A stretch of 6,382 nt of DNA. Source: an uncultured Prevotella sp. GTDB taxonomy: Bacteria > Bacteroidota > Bacteroidia > Bacteroidales > Bacteroidaceae. The notes beneath the pieces are model-generated. The model made no database searches. It saw nothing but the letters and a program-made list of their open reading frames with translations, and had not been told where the DNA came from. Positions 1 to 5,662 of the stretch are shown one piece after another (the stretch's first letter is position 1; each line of letters starts with the position of its first letter). Made by a program: the position numbers and the translations under genes. The stretch covers positions 1 to 6,382 of the forward strand of contig CAAHDP010000052.1 in assembly GCA_900770515.1 (NCBI GenBank). The letters run 5' to 3'.

Positions 1-1091
1 CGATACTTAGCACCCTTCTTGTTCTGGCTCTTGCTGGTCAAGCGAGCGAGAGTCTCCTTTACCTGGCGTGCTACAGCCTCGTCGTCCACCTCAATCTGGC
101 GCTGGTTGCCGCGGTTGTTGTTATTGCCCTTGTTATTGTTGTTATTATTATTTCTGTTCTTGTTTCTGTTCTTCTTGTTGCCACCATTGTTGCCATTATT
201 GCCCTTATTATTCTGGCCGTTACCGTCGCCATTGTTCTTAGCTTCGGCATTGATGTCAACACGCTCCTTGTTGATACGAACACGCTTCTTGCGATCGTTG
301 TGCTGCTGAGCCAATTTCTCCTCACGCTCCTTGCGTCTCTCCTCCTTCGACTTTTTCTTAGGACGAGTACTCTGGTTGAGAGAAGAGAGGTCAATCTTAC
401 CCAACACCTTAGGCTCATTGGCAGAGAACTTCTTCTCACTCTTAAGTGTGAATACACTTGAAGCCTGACTGCTAGCAGCAGTATTCTGCTGTGACTTCTG
501 CTCAGCATTCTGGTGCTGAGCGTTTCCATTCTGTTTACCCTGTGCAGCATTCTTATGACCCTTGGAGTCATTCATCTTTGGCTGCTGTGATTTTTGCTGA
601 TTCTCTTGTTTCATCTGTTGTTTTTGCTGAGAGCCCTGTTGATGAGGTCTCTGATCATGTTTTGGCTCAGCCTTACGAGCTTCTTTTACTGGCGCGTGAC
701 TGACGGCAGCAGTCTCGTGCTTAGGTTTCTCTGACTTATGGGCAGCAGACTCTGCAGAGTTTCCCTTGCCGATGCTATCCAAGTCAATCTTACCCAGCGG
801 CTTGAACTGCTGCTGCTTGCTTGACTCCAACGAGTTTTCGGCATGAAGGTCGTCCTGCTCTTGTGCACGCTTCTTATCCTTGCCCTTTTTGGAAAAGAGT
901 TTCTCGGCCTGATCGCGAACCTCCTTATCATGACTGAAGGCATTAGTCAATGCCTGATACTGCTGGTCGCTGAGTTTGAAGCTCGGTTCGGCCTTGACCT
1001 CTCCCAGGTCTTTCTTTCGTTCTAGGAATTCAACTGCCGTCTGAAGTCCTATATTCAATTCACGTAGTGCTTTGTGTAATCTGATGCTCAT
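1..1091 (-). CDS. infB: Translation initiation factor IF-2, N-terminal part (runs off left edge)
   Basis: IF-2 is the GTPase that places initiator fMet-tRNA on the 30S subunit and promotes subunit joining. The frame is open from an ATG at 1091 to the window edge (363 full codons, no stop), so only the N-terminal extension is visible; the GTPase and tRNA-binding domains lie outside. Residues 1-27 (MSIRLHKALRELNIGLQTAV, then EFLERKK) match the small N-terminal domain typical of Bacteroidota IF-2. Residues 90-340 are a low-complexity linker: Gln-rich around 150-215, Lys/Arg/Glu-rich around 240-270, and Asn/Gly-rich around 285-330. Two copies of LGKIDL (99-104 and 230-235) sit inside it. The visible end, about 337-362, is a basic segment (QIEVDDEAVARQVKETLARL) that normally leads towards the G domain. 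It is last in the operon, 65 bp after nusA. An AGGAG at 1106-1110 lies 14 bases before the ATG, rather far for a standard ribosome site. Identity rests on the N-terminal domain and operon position. Confidence 0.93.
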   Translation of the reverse strand, partial: MSIRLHKALRELNIGLQTAVEFLERKKDLGEVKAEPSFKLSDQQYQALTNAFSHDKEVRDQAEKLFSKKGKDKKRAQEQDDLHAENSLESSKQQQFKPLGKIDLDSIGKGNSAESAAHKSEKPKHETAAVSHAPVKEARKAEPKHDQRPHQQGSQQKQQMKQENQQKSQQPKMNDSKGHKNAAQGKQNGNAQHQNAEQKSQQNTAASSQASSVFTLKSEKKFSANEPKVLGKIDLSSLNQSTRPKKKSKEERRKEREEKLAQQHNDRKKRVRINKERVDINAEAKNNGDGNGQNNKGNNGNNGGNKKNRNKNRNNNNNNNKGNNNNRGNQRQIEVDDEAVARQVKETLARLTSKSQNKKGAKY

Positions 1092-1156
1092 ATATATATT
1101 TTAATCTCCTATTTTTAAAGTTTGATTCCCCTGTAGCACCCGCCAGCAAGGGAAAA

Positions 1157-2419
1157 TTATTTTTCGAATTCAGCTCGCAATACCTTGAGAACGTTATCAA
1201 CGGTCTCCTCCTCAAGGTCAGCCTTCTCTACAATCATGTCGCGTGGTGCGTTGAGCACCTGCTTGGCTGTATCGTAGCCGATACCCTTGATAGCATCGAT
1301 AACCCACTGGTCGATCTCGTCAGAGAACTCATCCAGGTAGATATCCTCATCAGCCTCATTCTCGCCCACCTCGCGGAACACATCGATGGTGTATTCTGTA
1401 AGCATAGAAGCCAGCTTGATGTTCATACCACCACGACCGATGGCCAGGCTTACCTCCTCTGGCTTCAGGAACACCTCAGCCTTCTTGTTCTCCTCGTCGA
1501 TGGTGACAGAGGTGATAGAAGCAGGAGCCAGGGCACGCTGGATGAACAGCTTGGTATTGGCGCTGTAGTTGATGACGTCGAGGTTCTCGTTGCAGAGCTC
1601 ACGAACGATGCCGTGAACACGGCTACCCTTTACACCTACGCAGGCACCTACTGGGTCGATGCGCTCGTCGAAGCTCTCCACTGCTATCTTGGCACGCTCT
1701 CCCGGAAGACGGGCGATGCGACGGATGGCTACCAGACCCTCTGCTATCTCAGGAACCTCTGCCTCCAGCAGACGCTGCAGGAAGATAGGCGCTGTACGGC
1801 TCAGGATAATCTTAGGGTTGTTGTTGTCGTTGTCAACACGGAGGATGACGGCACGCACCGTCTCACCCTTGCGATAGTTGTCGCCAGGAATCTGCTCTGT
1901 CTTAGGCAACATCAACTCGTTGTTCTCGTCGTCAACGATAAGCACCTCGCGCTTCCATACCTGGTAAACCTCACCAGAGATTACCTGACCCACGCGATCC
2001 TTGTACTTATTATAGAGAGAGTCATGCTCAAGCTCAAGAATCTTAGAAGCCAATGTCTGGCGAAGGGTCAGGATAGCACGGCGGCCGAACTTGTTGAAGT
2101 CAACCTTCTCGCTCACATCCTCGCCTACCTCGTAGTCTGGCTCAATCTTCTGAGCTTCGGAAAGGGCGATTTCCTTGTTCTCATCCTCTACCTCACCATC
2201 GGCAACAACTACACGGTTGCGATAAATCTCGAAGTCACCCTTGTCTGGGTTCACGATAACATCGAAGTTTTCGTCACTACCGAAAATCTTAGCAAGCACG
2301 TTGCGGAAACTTTCCTCCAACACACTTACCAAAGTAGTACGGTCGATATTCTTGGTTTCTTTAAACTCGCGGAATGTATCAATCATACTCGCAGTTAATT
2401 CTTGCTCTTTTTTAGCCAT
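1157..2419 (-). CDS. nusA: Transcription termination/antitermination factor NusA
   Basis: NusA binds RNA polymerase and nascent RNA and controls pausing, intrinsic termination and antitermination. The 420-residue protein shows the expected order: an RNAP-binding N-terminal domain (about 1-135), an S1 domain (about 143-207), KH1 (about 210-290, with GACVGVKGSRV at 258-268) and KH2 (about 300-350, with AIGRGGMNIKLAS at 326-338). A short C-terminal helical segment (about 370-420, containing IKGIGYDTAKQVL) resembles a helix-hairpin-helix unit. There is an acidic stretch at 350-370. It lacks the long duplicated acidic repeats of E. coli NusA (495 residues), which is normal outside gammaproteobacteria. 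The ATG lies only 3 bases after the rimP stop, so the two are almost certainly cotranscribed and probably translationally coupled. Neighbours rimP and infB give the classical gene order. Confidence 0.97.
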   Translation of the reverse strand: MAKKEQELTASMIDTFREFKETKNIDRTTLVSVLEESFRNVLAKIFGSDENFDVIVNPDKGDFEIYRNRVVVADGEVEDENKEIALSEAQKIEPDYEVGEDVSEKVDFNKFGRRAILTLRQTLASKILELEHDSLYNKYKDRVGQVISGEVYQVWKREVLIVDDENNELMLPKTEQIPGDNYRKGETVRAVILRVDNDNNNPKIILSRTAPIFLQRLLEAEVPEIAEGLVAIRRIARLPGERAKIAVESFDERIDPVGACVGVKGSRVHGIVRELCNENLDVINYSANTKLFIQRALAPASITSVTIDEENKKAEVFLKPEEVSLAIGRGGMNIKLASMLTEYTIDVFREVGENEADEDIYLDEFSDEIDQWVIDAIKGIGYDTAKQVLNAPRDMIVEKADLEEETVDNVLKVLRAEFEK

Positions 2420-2422
2420 AGC

Positions 2423-2890
2423 TTATTTGAAACTGATTATATATTTTGTATCTTTTACTTTATCCATCTGGTAAACGTGGTCCACTTCCATCTTTACAGG
2501 ACGCTTCTTACCTTCAACCTTTACCTTTTCTTCCACGCCAACTGTGAAGTCGTTACCGTCCACAGCCTTCAAGATGCCCTTTACCTTGATGCCATCTGCA
2601 TCGAGCACCTCTACCTCCTTGCCTACGAAGTTGATATACTGCTGTGGAACCTTGAATGGCTGACCGAGACCTGCGGATCCTACCTCCAGCTCATAGTCCT
2701 CGTCATCACGACTCAAGCGTTCTTCAATATATCTACTCAAAGCCACACAATCCTCAATCCATACACCGTCAGCGTGGTCAATCTCGACTACGATGCGATT
2801 GTCCGGACTGATTTCAATGTCTACCAGGAAATATTCCTGATCCTGGAGCCATTCATCAACTAATTTTTTTACGACGTTTTTATCAATCAT
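2423..2890 (-). CDS. rimP: Ribosome maturation factor RimP
   Basis: RimP is a cytoplasmic factor needed for late assembly of the 30S ribosomal subunit. The 155-residue product has the usual length and two-domain form: an alpha/beta N-terminal domain (about 1-78) and an SH3-like beta-barrel C-terminal domain (about 80-155). The family signature at the junction appears as YELEVGSAGLGQPF (66-79), where the common form is YxLEVSSPGLDRPL; the Ser-Pro to Ser-Ala and Asp-Arg to Gly-Gln changes are a mild departure, of a kind I associate with Bacteroidota members. The N-terminal part ends an acidic helix with LSRDDEDYELEV. It is the first gene of the rimP-nusA-infB operon, with a promoter about 60 bp upstream and a hairpin in its leader. 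The ATG at 2890 is the only sensible start; the next base pairs upstream are A/T-rich with no clear ribosome site. Confidence 0.95.
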   Translation of the reverse strand: MIDKNVVKKLVDEWLQDQEYFLVDIEISPDNRIVVEIDHADGVWIEDCVALSRYIEERLSRDDEDYELEVGSAGLGQPFKVPQQYINFVGKEVEVLDADGIKVKGILKAVDGNDFTVGVEEKVKVEGKKRPVKMEVDHVYQMDKVKDTKYIISFK

Positions 2891-2900
2891 ATATACCTAT

Positions 2901-2937
2901 TTAAAATAAAATGAGGAACTCTTGCGAGCCCCTCATT
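2901..2937 (-). promoter_or_regulatory. Hairpin and U-rich tract in the rimP-nusA-infB leader (possible attenuator)
   Basis: Read as minus-strand RNA, 2937-2910 folds into a continuous 12-bp stem, AAUGAGGGGCUC with GAGUUCCUCAUU, closed by a GCAA (GNRA-type) tetraloop. Two of the pairs are G-U; on the plus strand those same positions would be A-C mismatches, so the structure favours the minus-strand transcript. The stem's 3' end runs into UUUUAUUUU (2911-2903), as in an intrinsic terminator. It starts roughly 7 bases after the predicted transcription start and ends about 20 bases before the rimP ATG. It may attenuate the operon, protect the mRNA 5' end, or stop read-through from the upstream peptidase gene. 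The structure is seen in the sequence; the function is inferred. Confidence 0.6.
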
Positions 2938-2950
2938 CCACTGAACGGTG

Positions 2951-2982
2951 CAAAATTACGAATATTTTTGAGAATATCCAAA
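2951..2982 (-). promoter_or_regulatory. Bacteroidota-type promoter for rimP-nusA-infB
   Basis: On the minus strand a TTTG (-33 element, 2982-2979) is followed after exactly 20 bases by TAATTTTG (-7 element, 2958-2951). This fits the known Bacteroidota primary sigma consensus TTTG / TAnnTTTG with 19-21 bp spacing. Transcription should start near 2943-2948, giving a leader of about 55 bases. The promoter lies between the S41 peptidase stop and rimP, so the operon need not depend on read-through from the peptidase. Confidence 0.75.
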
Positions 2983-3044
2983 GATTTCCCCGTTTTTTTC
3001 TTCATAACCTGCGCATTTTTAGGTAATTGTGCAGGATTTTGCAC

Positions 3045-4727
3045 TTATTTCTTTGCCGGACGCAGTATTTTGTCGTATTCTTCTGGTGAATTCAGCAACT
3101 TTACAGCCTCCTTAATCTGCTTGTCATAACGCAGAGAGTTCTGGATGGCACCAGCCTGGAAATAATAGGCTGCAACAATCTCATTTTCCAACAGTTGCTT
3201 GATATACTCCTTGTTGTAATCCAGGTCTTTCGCCACATTGTGGCTCAGCTTCTTCTTCAAAGCCTCAAACTCCGGTTTGGCATCGTCGTAATATCCCTCG
3301 AACTTGGCGAGTTTCTCCAAATCTTTCAGATACTTCTCGGTCTCTCGGTCGTATTTGAAATCCGCTTTCAGCACTCTTGCCTTGAACTCATCGTAGTCGG
3401 CATCGGTAAGGGCGAAATCCTTGGCCGGAGCGATGGTAGGATGCTTGGCGATGTAATCCACTTCGTAGTTGAGCATCACCTCGTTGCTGTCTCTTGCGCC
3501 CGCCAGATAGAAGGCGATGTTAGGAAGCGAGTCAGGCTTTACCTCTACATCCGGCTTCACGCCGCCGCCATCACGCACCTCTCTGCCATTGGCGGTATAG
3601 AACACCTTGGTCAGGGAATCAGGCACATGCTCCACATAGCCTCCCTTGGAATGCTTGTAGTTGAGCGCCTGCACGCATCTACCGCTCGGAATATAGTATT
3701 TGGCTGTGGTCAGCTTCATCTGTCCGTTATAAGGCAGGTCCATCGTGGTCTGCACCAGTCCCTTGCCATACGTGCGCGTACCTAATATAATAGCACGGTC
3801 ATAGTCCTGCAGGCTGCCGCTCATAATCTCGCTGGCGCTGGCAGAATTTCCATTCACGAGCACCACCATCGGCATTACGGAGTCTACAGGCTCCACGCTG
3901 GTCTTGTATTCCTTGTTGGAACGCTGCAGCTTGCCCTGCATCTTCAGCACGGTCTTTCCCTTAGGCAGGAACATATTGATGATGCTCACCGCCTCGCTCA
4001 CCGAACCGCCGCCATTGTTGCGGAGGTCGAACACCAAGCCCTTGGCACCCTGTTTTTTCAGGTCGATGAATGCACGGCGCACGTCCTTGGCGCAATTGTC
4101 GGTGAAGGAATTGAAGTTGATGTATCCGAATCCGCCCTCCAGCATACCGTAATATGGGAGGAACGGCATCTGGATGGTACGGCGGGTTATCTTCATCTTC
4201 AGAGTCTTGCCCGTACTTGGCCGCTTCACCTTAATGATAAAGGACGTACCCGGGTCACCACGAAGATGATCGCTCACATAAGCCACGTCTTTATTGGTCA
4301 TATCTTCATTGTCGATGCTGAGGATGATGTCTCCCTTCTTCAATCCCACTTCGGCAGCAGGCATATTCTCGTATGGTTCGCTGATGCAGACACGCTGCAA
4401 CTGGAAATTGTAGCGCACCACGGCACCCACACCGGCATATTTACCGGTGAGCATATTCTTCAGTTCGTTGACTTTCTCCTCTGGATAGTAAGTGGTATAA
4501 GGGTCCAGACTACCCAACATAGCCTTGATACCATTGCCCACCACCTCTTCGGCATCGAGCGTATCCACGTACATGAGGTCCAGATTCTTGTAGATGGAGT
4601 TGAATATATCCATATTCTTCGCCGTCTTGAAATCATGATCTCTATCTATCTGTGCAAAAGCAGGTGCTGCGAGCAGCACCATGAGCAACGAAATCAATAC
4701 TTTTTTCATGCTTATCTTTATCATCAT
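3045..4727 (-). CDS. S41 family C-terminal processing peptidase, secreted, with PDZ domain
   Basis: A serine protease of the tail-specific/C-terminal processing type (Prc/CtpA group), expected to trim or degrade proteins in the periplasm. A signal peptide is visible: MKKVLISLLMVLLAAPAFA then Q (residues 7-26), with no lipobox Cys. A PDZ domain spans about 95-175 (GVGAVV, PAAEVGLKKGDIILSI). The catalytic S41 domain (about 195-360) has the substrate-cleft motif FDLRNNGGG (233-241). Its Ser/Lys dyad is placed by family spacing at Ser297 in NSASASE and Lys322 in GKGLVQ, with Glu300 and Gln326 as supporting residues; all are present, so it should be active. A helical, charged tail (about 435-560) follows. 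Coordinates give the longest form; Met7 (ATG at 4709) starts the signal peptide more typically and is an equally likely start. It stands alone, divergent from the tRNAs and 154 bp before rimP. Its substrates cannot be told from the sequence. Confidence 0.93.
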   Translation of the reverse strand: MMIKISMKKVLISLLMVLLAAPAFAQIDRDHDFKTAKNMDIFNSIYKNLDLMYVDTLDAEEVVGNGIKAMLGSLDPYTTYYPEEKVNELKNMLTGKYAGVGAVVRYNFQLQRVCISEPYENMPAAEVGLKKGDIILSIDNEDMTNKDVAYVSDHLRGDPGTSFIIKVKRPSTGKTLKMKITRRTIQMPFLPYYGMLEGGFGYINFNSFTDNCAKDVRRAFIDLKKQGAKGLVFDLRNNGGGSVSEAVSIINMFLPKGKTVLKMQGKLQRSNKEYKTSVEPVDSVMPMVVLVNGNSASASEIMSGSLQDYDRAIILGTRTYGKGLVQTTMDLPYNGQMKLTTAKYYIPSGRCVQALNYKHSKGGYVEHVPDSLTKVFYTANGREVRDGGGVKPDVEVKPDSLPNIAFYLAGARDSNEVMLNYEVDYIAKHPTIAPAKDFALTDADYDEFKARVLKADFKYDRETEKYLKDLEKLAKFEGYYDDAKPEFEALKKKLSHNVAKDLDYNKEYIKQLLENEIVAAYYFQAGAIQNSLRYDKQIKEAVKLLNSPEEYDKILRPAKK

Positions 4728-4798
4728 TAATTATTTCTCATTTCTTTCTCCCCATCATCGGCTTAGAGGATAATCCGAGCGGGGTTGTAATTCGCCCA

Positions 4799-4806
4799 CA
4801 AAATTA
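4799..4806 (-). promoter_or_regulatory. Possible -7 element for the S41 peptidase gene
   Basis: The minus strand reads TAATTTTG at 4806-4799, a full match to the Bacteroidota -7 consensus TAnnTTTG, about 72 bp before the first possible start codon. No TTTG occurs at the right distance upstream (the matching window near 4826-4831 reads ATGGTA), so the -33 half is weak. The call rests on the -7 match and position alone. Confidence 0.45.
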
Positions 4807-4840
4807 CTCATTTCTTTGCTAAAACTACCATTTTTAGTCT

Positions 4841-4878
4841 AAAAAAGTGGCTCTAAGCCCCCAAAAATGCACTTTTTT
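4841..4878. repeat. Inverted repeat in the divergent spacer between S41 peptidase and tRNA genes
   Basis: AAAAAAGTG (4841-4849) is matched by CACTTTTTT (4870-4878), a perfect 9-bp inverted repeat with a 20-base loop. The loop's left side holds a competing small hairpin, GGCT-CTA-AGCC (4849-4859). It sits upstream of both predicted promoters (minus-strand -7 at 4799, plus-strand -33 at 4909). It resembles a bidirectional terminator but no transcript clearly enters it. The role is unknown. Confidence 0.45.
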
Positions 4879-4908
4879 GAAGAAAAAGCAAAAAAAGTTG
4901 GGGAAAAA

Positions 4909-4940
4909 TTTGGCAGAATGGAGAAAAGTTAGTACTTTTG
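4909..4940 (+). promoter_or_regulatory. Bacteroidota-type promoter for the tRNA-Asn pair
   Basis: TTTG at 4909-4912 and TACTTTTG at 4933-4940 are separated by exactly 20 bases, fitting the TTTG / TAnnTTTG consensus of the Bacteroidota primary sigma factor. The start should lie near 4943-4948, about 35-40 bases before the first tRNA. No equal promoter is seen between the two tRNAs, so both are probably made from this one and cut apart. Confidence 0.78.
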
Positions 4941-4982
4941 CACACGCAAATAAGGAACGTCATGTTTCCGCAATGCAAAAAT

Positions 4983-5056
4983 GCTTCAATAGCTCAGTTG
5001 GTTAGAGCACCTGACTGTTAATCAGGGGGTCGTTGGTTCAAGCCCATCTTGAAGCG
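4983..5056 (+). tRNA. tRNA-Asn (anticodon GUU), copy 1
   Basis: A 74-base cloverleaf that reads asparagine codons AAC and AAU. The acceptor stem is GCTTCAA/TTGAAGC (7 bp), the D stem GCTC/GAGC, and the anticodon stem CCTGA/TCAGG with loop CTGTTAA, giving anticodon GTT (5017-5019). The T arm is GTTGG-TTCAAGC-CCATC, with a T-T mismatch at the second pair (positions 50-64 in tRNA numbering). The discriminator is G and CCA is not encoded (GCAA follows). Promoter at 4909-4940; an identical copy follows 120 bp downstream. Confidence 0.96.
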
Positions 5057-5060
5057 CAAA

Positions 5061-5079
5061 TGATGATTTTGTTTCATCA
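5061..5079 (+). other. Small hairpin in the spacer between the two tRNAs
   Basis: TGATGA (5061-5066) pairs with TCATCA (5074-5079) across a 7-base T-rich loop, starting four bases after the first tRNA's discriminator base. In the joint precursor it would sit directly behind the first tRNA and might mark a processing site. Only a 6-bp, A/T-heavy stem supports it, so it could be chance. Confidence 0.3.
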
Positions 5080-5102
5080 CTCATTTTATTAAAGTTAAAA
5101 AT

Positions 5103-5176
5103 GCTTCAATAGCTCAGTTGGTTAGAGCACCTGACTGTTAATCAGGGGGTCGTTGGTTCAAGCCCATCTTGAAGCG
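5103..5176 (+). tRNA. tRNA-Asn (anticodon GUU), copy 2
   Basis: Base-for-base identical to copy 1, including the T-T mismatch in the T stem and the lack of an encoded CCA; the anticodon GTT is at 5137-5139. The 46-base spacer from copy 1 has no TTTG/TAnnTTTG promoter, so it is probably cotranscribed with copy 1. Transcription should end at the hairpin that begins two bases after the tRNA. Confidence 0.96.
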
Positions 5177-5177
5177 C

Positions 5178-5213
5178 AAAAAGAGTTACAAGTAAAACTT
5201 GTAACTCTTTTTT
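5178..5213 (+). terminator. Intrinsic terminator of the tRNA-Asn transcription unit
   Basis: GAGTTACAAGT (5183-5193) pairs perfectly with ACTTGTAACTC (5197-5207) across an AAA loop, and the stem is extended by five A-T pairs. It is followed by TTTTTT (5208-5213) and then ATTTTTA. The A tract on the other side means it could also act on the minus strand. Confidence 0.88.
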
Positions 5214-5314
5214 ATTTTTATACCCACCCACATCTAGTTTCCCATATCTACTTCACACTACACAATATTCTTGTTTTTACATGATATGCAGTTTGTTACG
5301 CTATAATGTCATAG

Positions 5315-5452
5315 TCGTACAACTAAAAGGTATGCAGTCGTACGACTAAGAGATATATACTCGTACGACTAAGAGGTATATGACCGTACGACTAAGAGGT
5401 GTACACTCGTACAACTAAGCAGGTTGTAGTTGTACGATTAGAAGGTGTTGCC
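5315..5452. repeat. Block A: six tandem 23-bp units centred on a TCGTACGA palindrome
   Basis: Units begin at 5315, 5338, 5361, 5384, 5407 and 5430, a constant step of 23. The consensus begins TCGTACGACTAAGAGGTATA, with three variable bases after it. Including the last bases of the preceding unit, each has the dyad AGTCGTACGACT or a one- to three-base variant of it; the second unit is perfect. Several changes (C to T or G to A inside an arm) keep G-U pairing on one strand. The last unit is the most diverged and overlaps the start of block B. Confidence 0.9.
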
Positions 5453-5533
5453 ACTAGGCTCGGCAGAGCTGCTGACTGCAGTCAGCAGACGTGCTGACTA
5501 GGCTCAGCACGTCTGCTGAGCCTAGTAGCAACA
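5446..5533. repeat. Block B: four ~22-bp dyad units that together form a three-way-junction inverted repeat
   Basis: Units start near 5448, 5470, 5492 and 5514 (step 22), the later three beginning TGCTGA. The second contains the 20-base perfect palindrome CTGCTGACTGCAGTCAGCAG (5469-5488). The third is TGCTGA-CTAGGC-TCAGCA (5492-5509). The block also closes on itself: 5446-5467 pairs with 5512-5533 (20 of 22 Watson-Crick, one further G-T on either strand). The space inside is filled by the palindrome hairpin (5469-5488) and a second hairpin of 8 bp with 6-base loop (5490-5511), leaving only 5468 and 5489 unpaired. A competing fold pairs 5482-5497 with 5504-5519, 16 bp without mismatch. Confidence 0.88.
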
Positions 5534-5537
5534 TTCA

Positions 5538-5625
5538 AGAAGCTATATACTAGCACCCCAGAAGTTATATACTCAAACCTCAGAAGTTATATACTTGCAC
5601 CACAAAAGTTATATACTTGCACCCC
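5538..5625. repeat. Block C: four tandem 22-bp units around TTATATACT
   Basis: Units begin at 5538, 5560, 5582 and 5604, a constant step of 22. The consensus begins AGAAGTTATATACTTGCACC, usually followed by CC. Each has a loose dyad, AAGT-n5-ACTT around a TATAT centre, complete in copies 3 and 4 and damaged in copies 1 and 2. The core also resembles block A (AGAGATATATACTCGTAC at 5349-5366), so A and C may share an ancestor. Confidence 0.88.
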
Positions 5626-5662
5626 CAAAGAAGCATCCACGCCCTGCAAAGGCAGCGTTTTT

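Larger units (their letters stand above)
4977..5180 (+). repeat. Tandem duplication of an 84-bp segment carrying tRNA-Asn
   Basis: Positions 4977-5060 and 5097-5180 are identical for 84 bases. They include the whole 74-base tRNA plus six bases before it and four after. The offset is exactly 120 bp. Sequence outside these limits does not match. Perfect identity points to a recent duplication or to gene conversion between the copies. Confidence 0.9.

Noticed and set aside
19..309. Leu-rich, membrane-like plus-strand frame
   Set aside because: The Leu/Phe runs are the complement of Asn and Lys codons of the IF-2 linker, not a real membrane protein.
71..943. Two Arg/Ser-rich minus-strand frames (71-571 and 686-943)
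   Set aside because: They are out-of-frame readings of infB, whose own frame is open without a stop from 1091 to the window edge.
1092..1156. Terminator or separate promoter between nusA and infB
   Set aside because: The CCCTTG...CAGGGG pairing is broken by mismatches with no U run, and no TTTG/TAnnTTTG pair is present; infB is most simply read from the operon promoter.
1613..2398. 261-residue plus-strand open frame
   Set aside because: It lies wholly antisense to nusA, whose S1 and KH motifs are intact, and its product has no recognisable motif.
3029..3044. GTGCA-n6-TGCAC hairpin as terminator of the S41 peptidase gene
   Set aside because: It touches the stop codon at the right place, but the stem has only 5 bp and no U tract follows on the minus strand.
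3195..3785. 196-residue plus-strand open frame (and others at 3904-4152 and 4266-4730)
   Set aside because: All are antisense shadows of the S41 peptidase, which has its complete catalytic motifs in the minus frame.
5446..5533. MITE or insertion-sequence end with terminal inverted repeats
   Set aside because: The 22-bp arms would fit, but the flanking bases (GAAGG before, TTCAA after) show no target duplication, and the internal 22-bp periodicity continues the neighbouring arrays.
5315..5625. CRISPR array
   Set aside because: Units follow each other directly at 22-23 bp with no unique spacers, the sequence family changes between blocks, and no cas gene is nearby.
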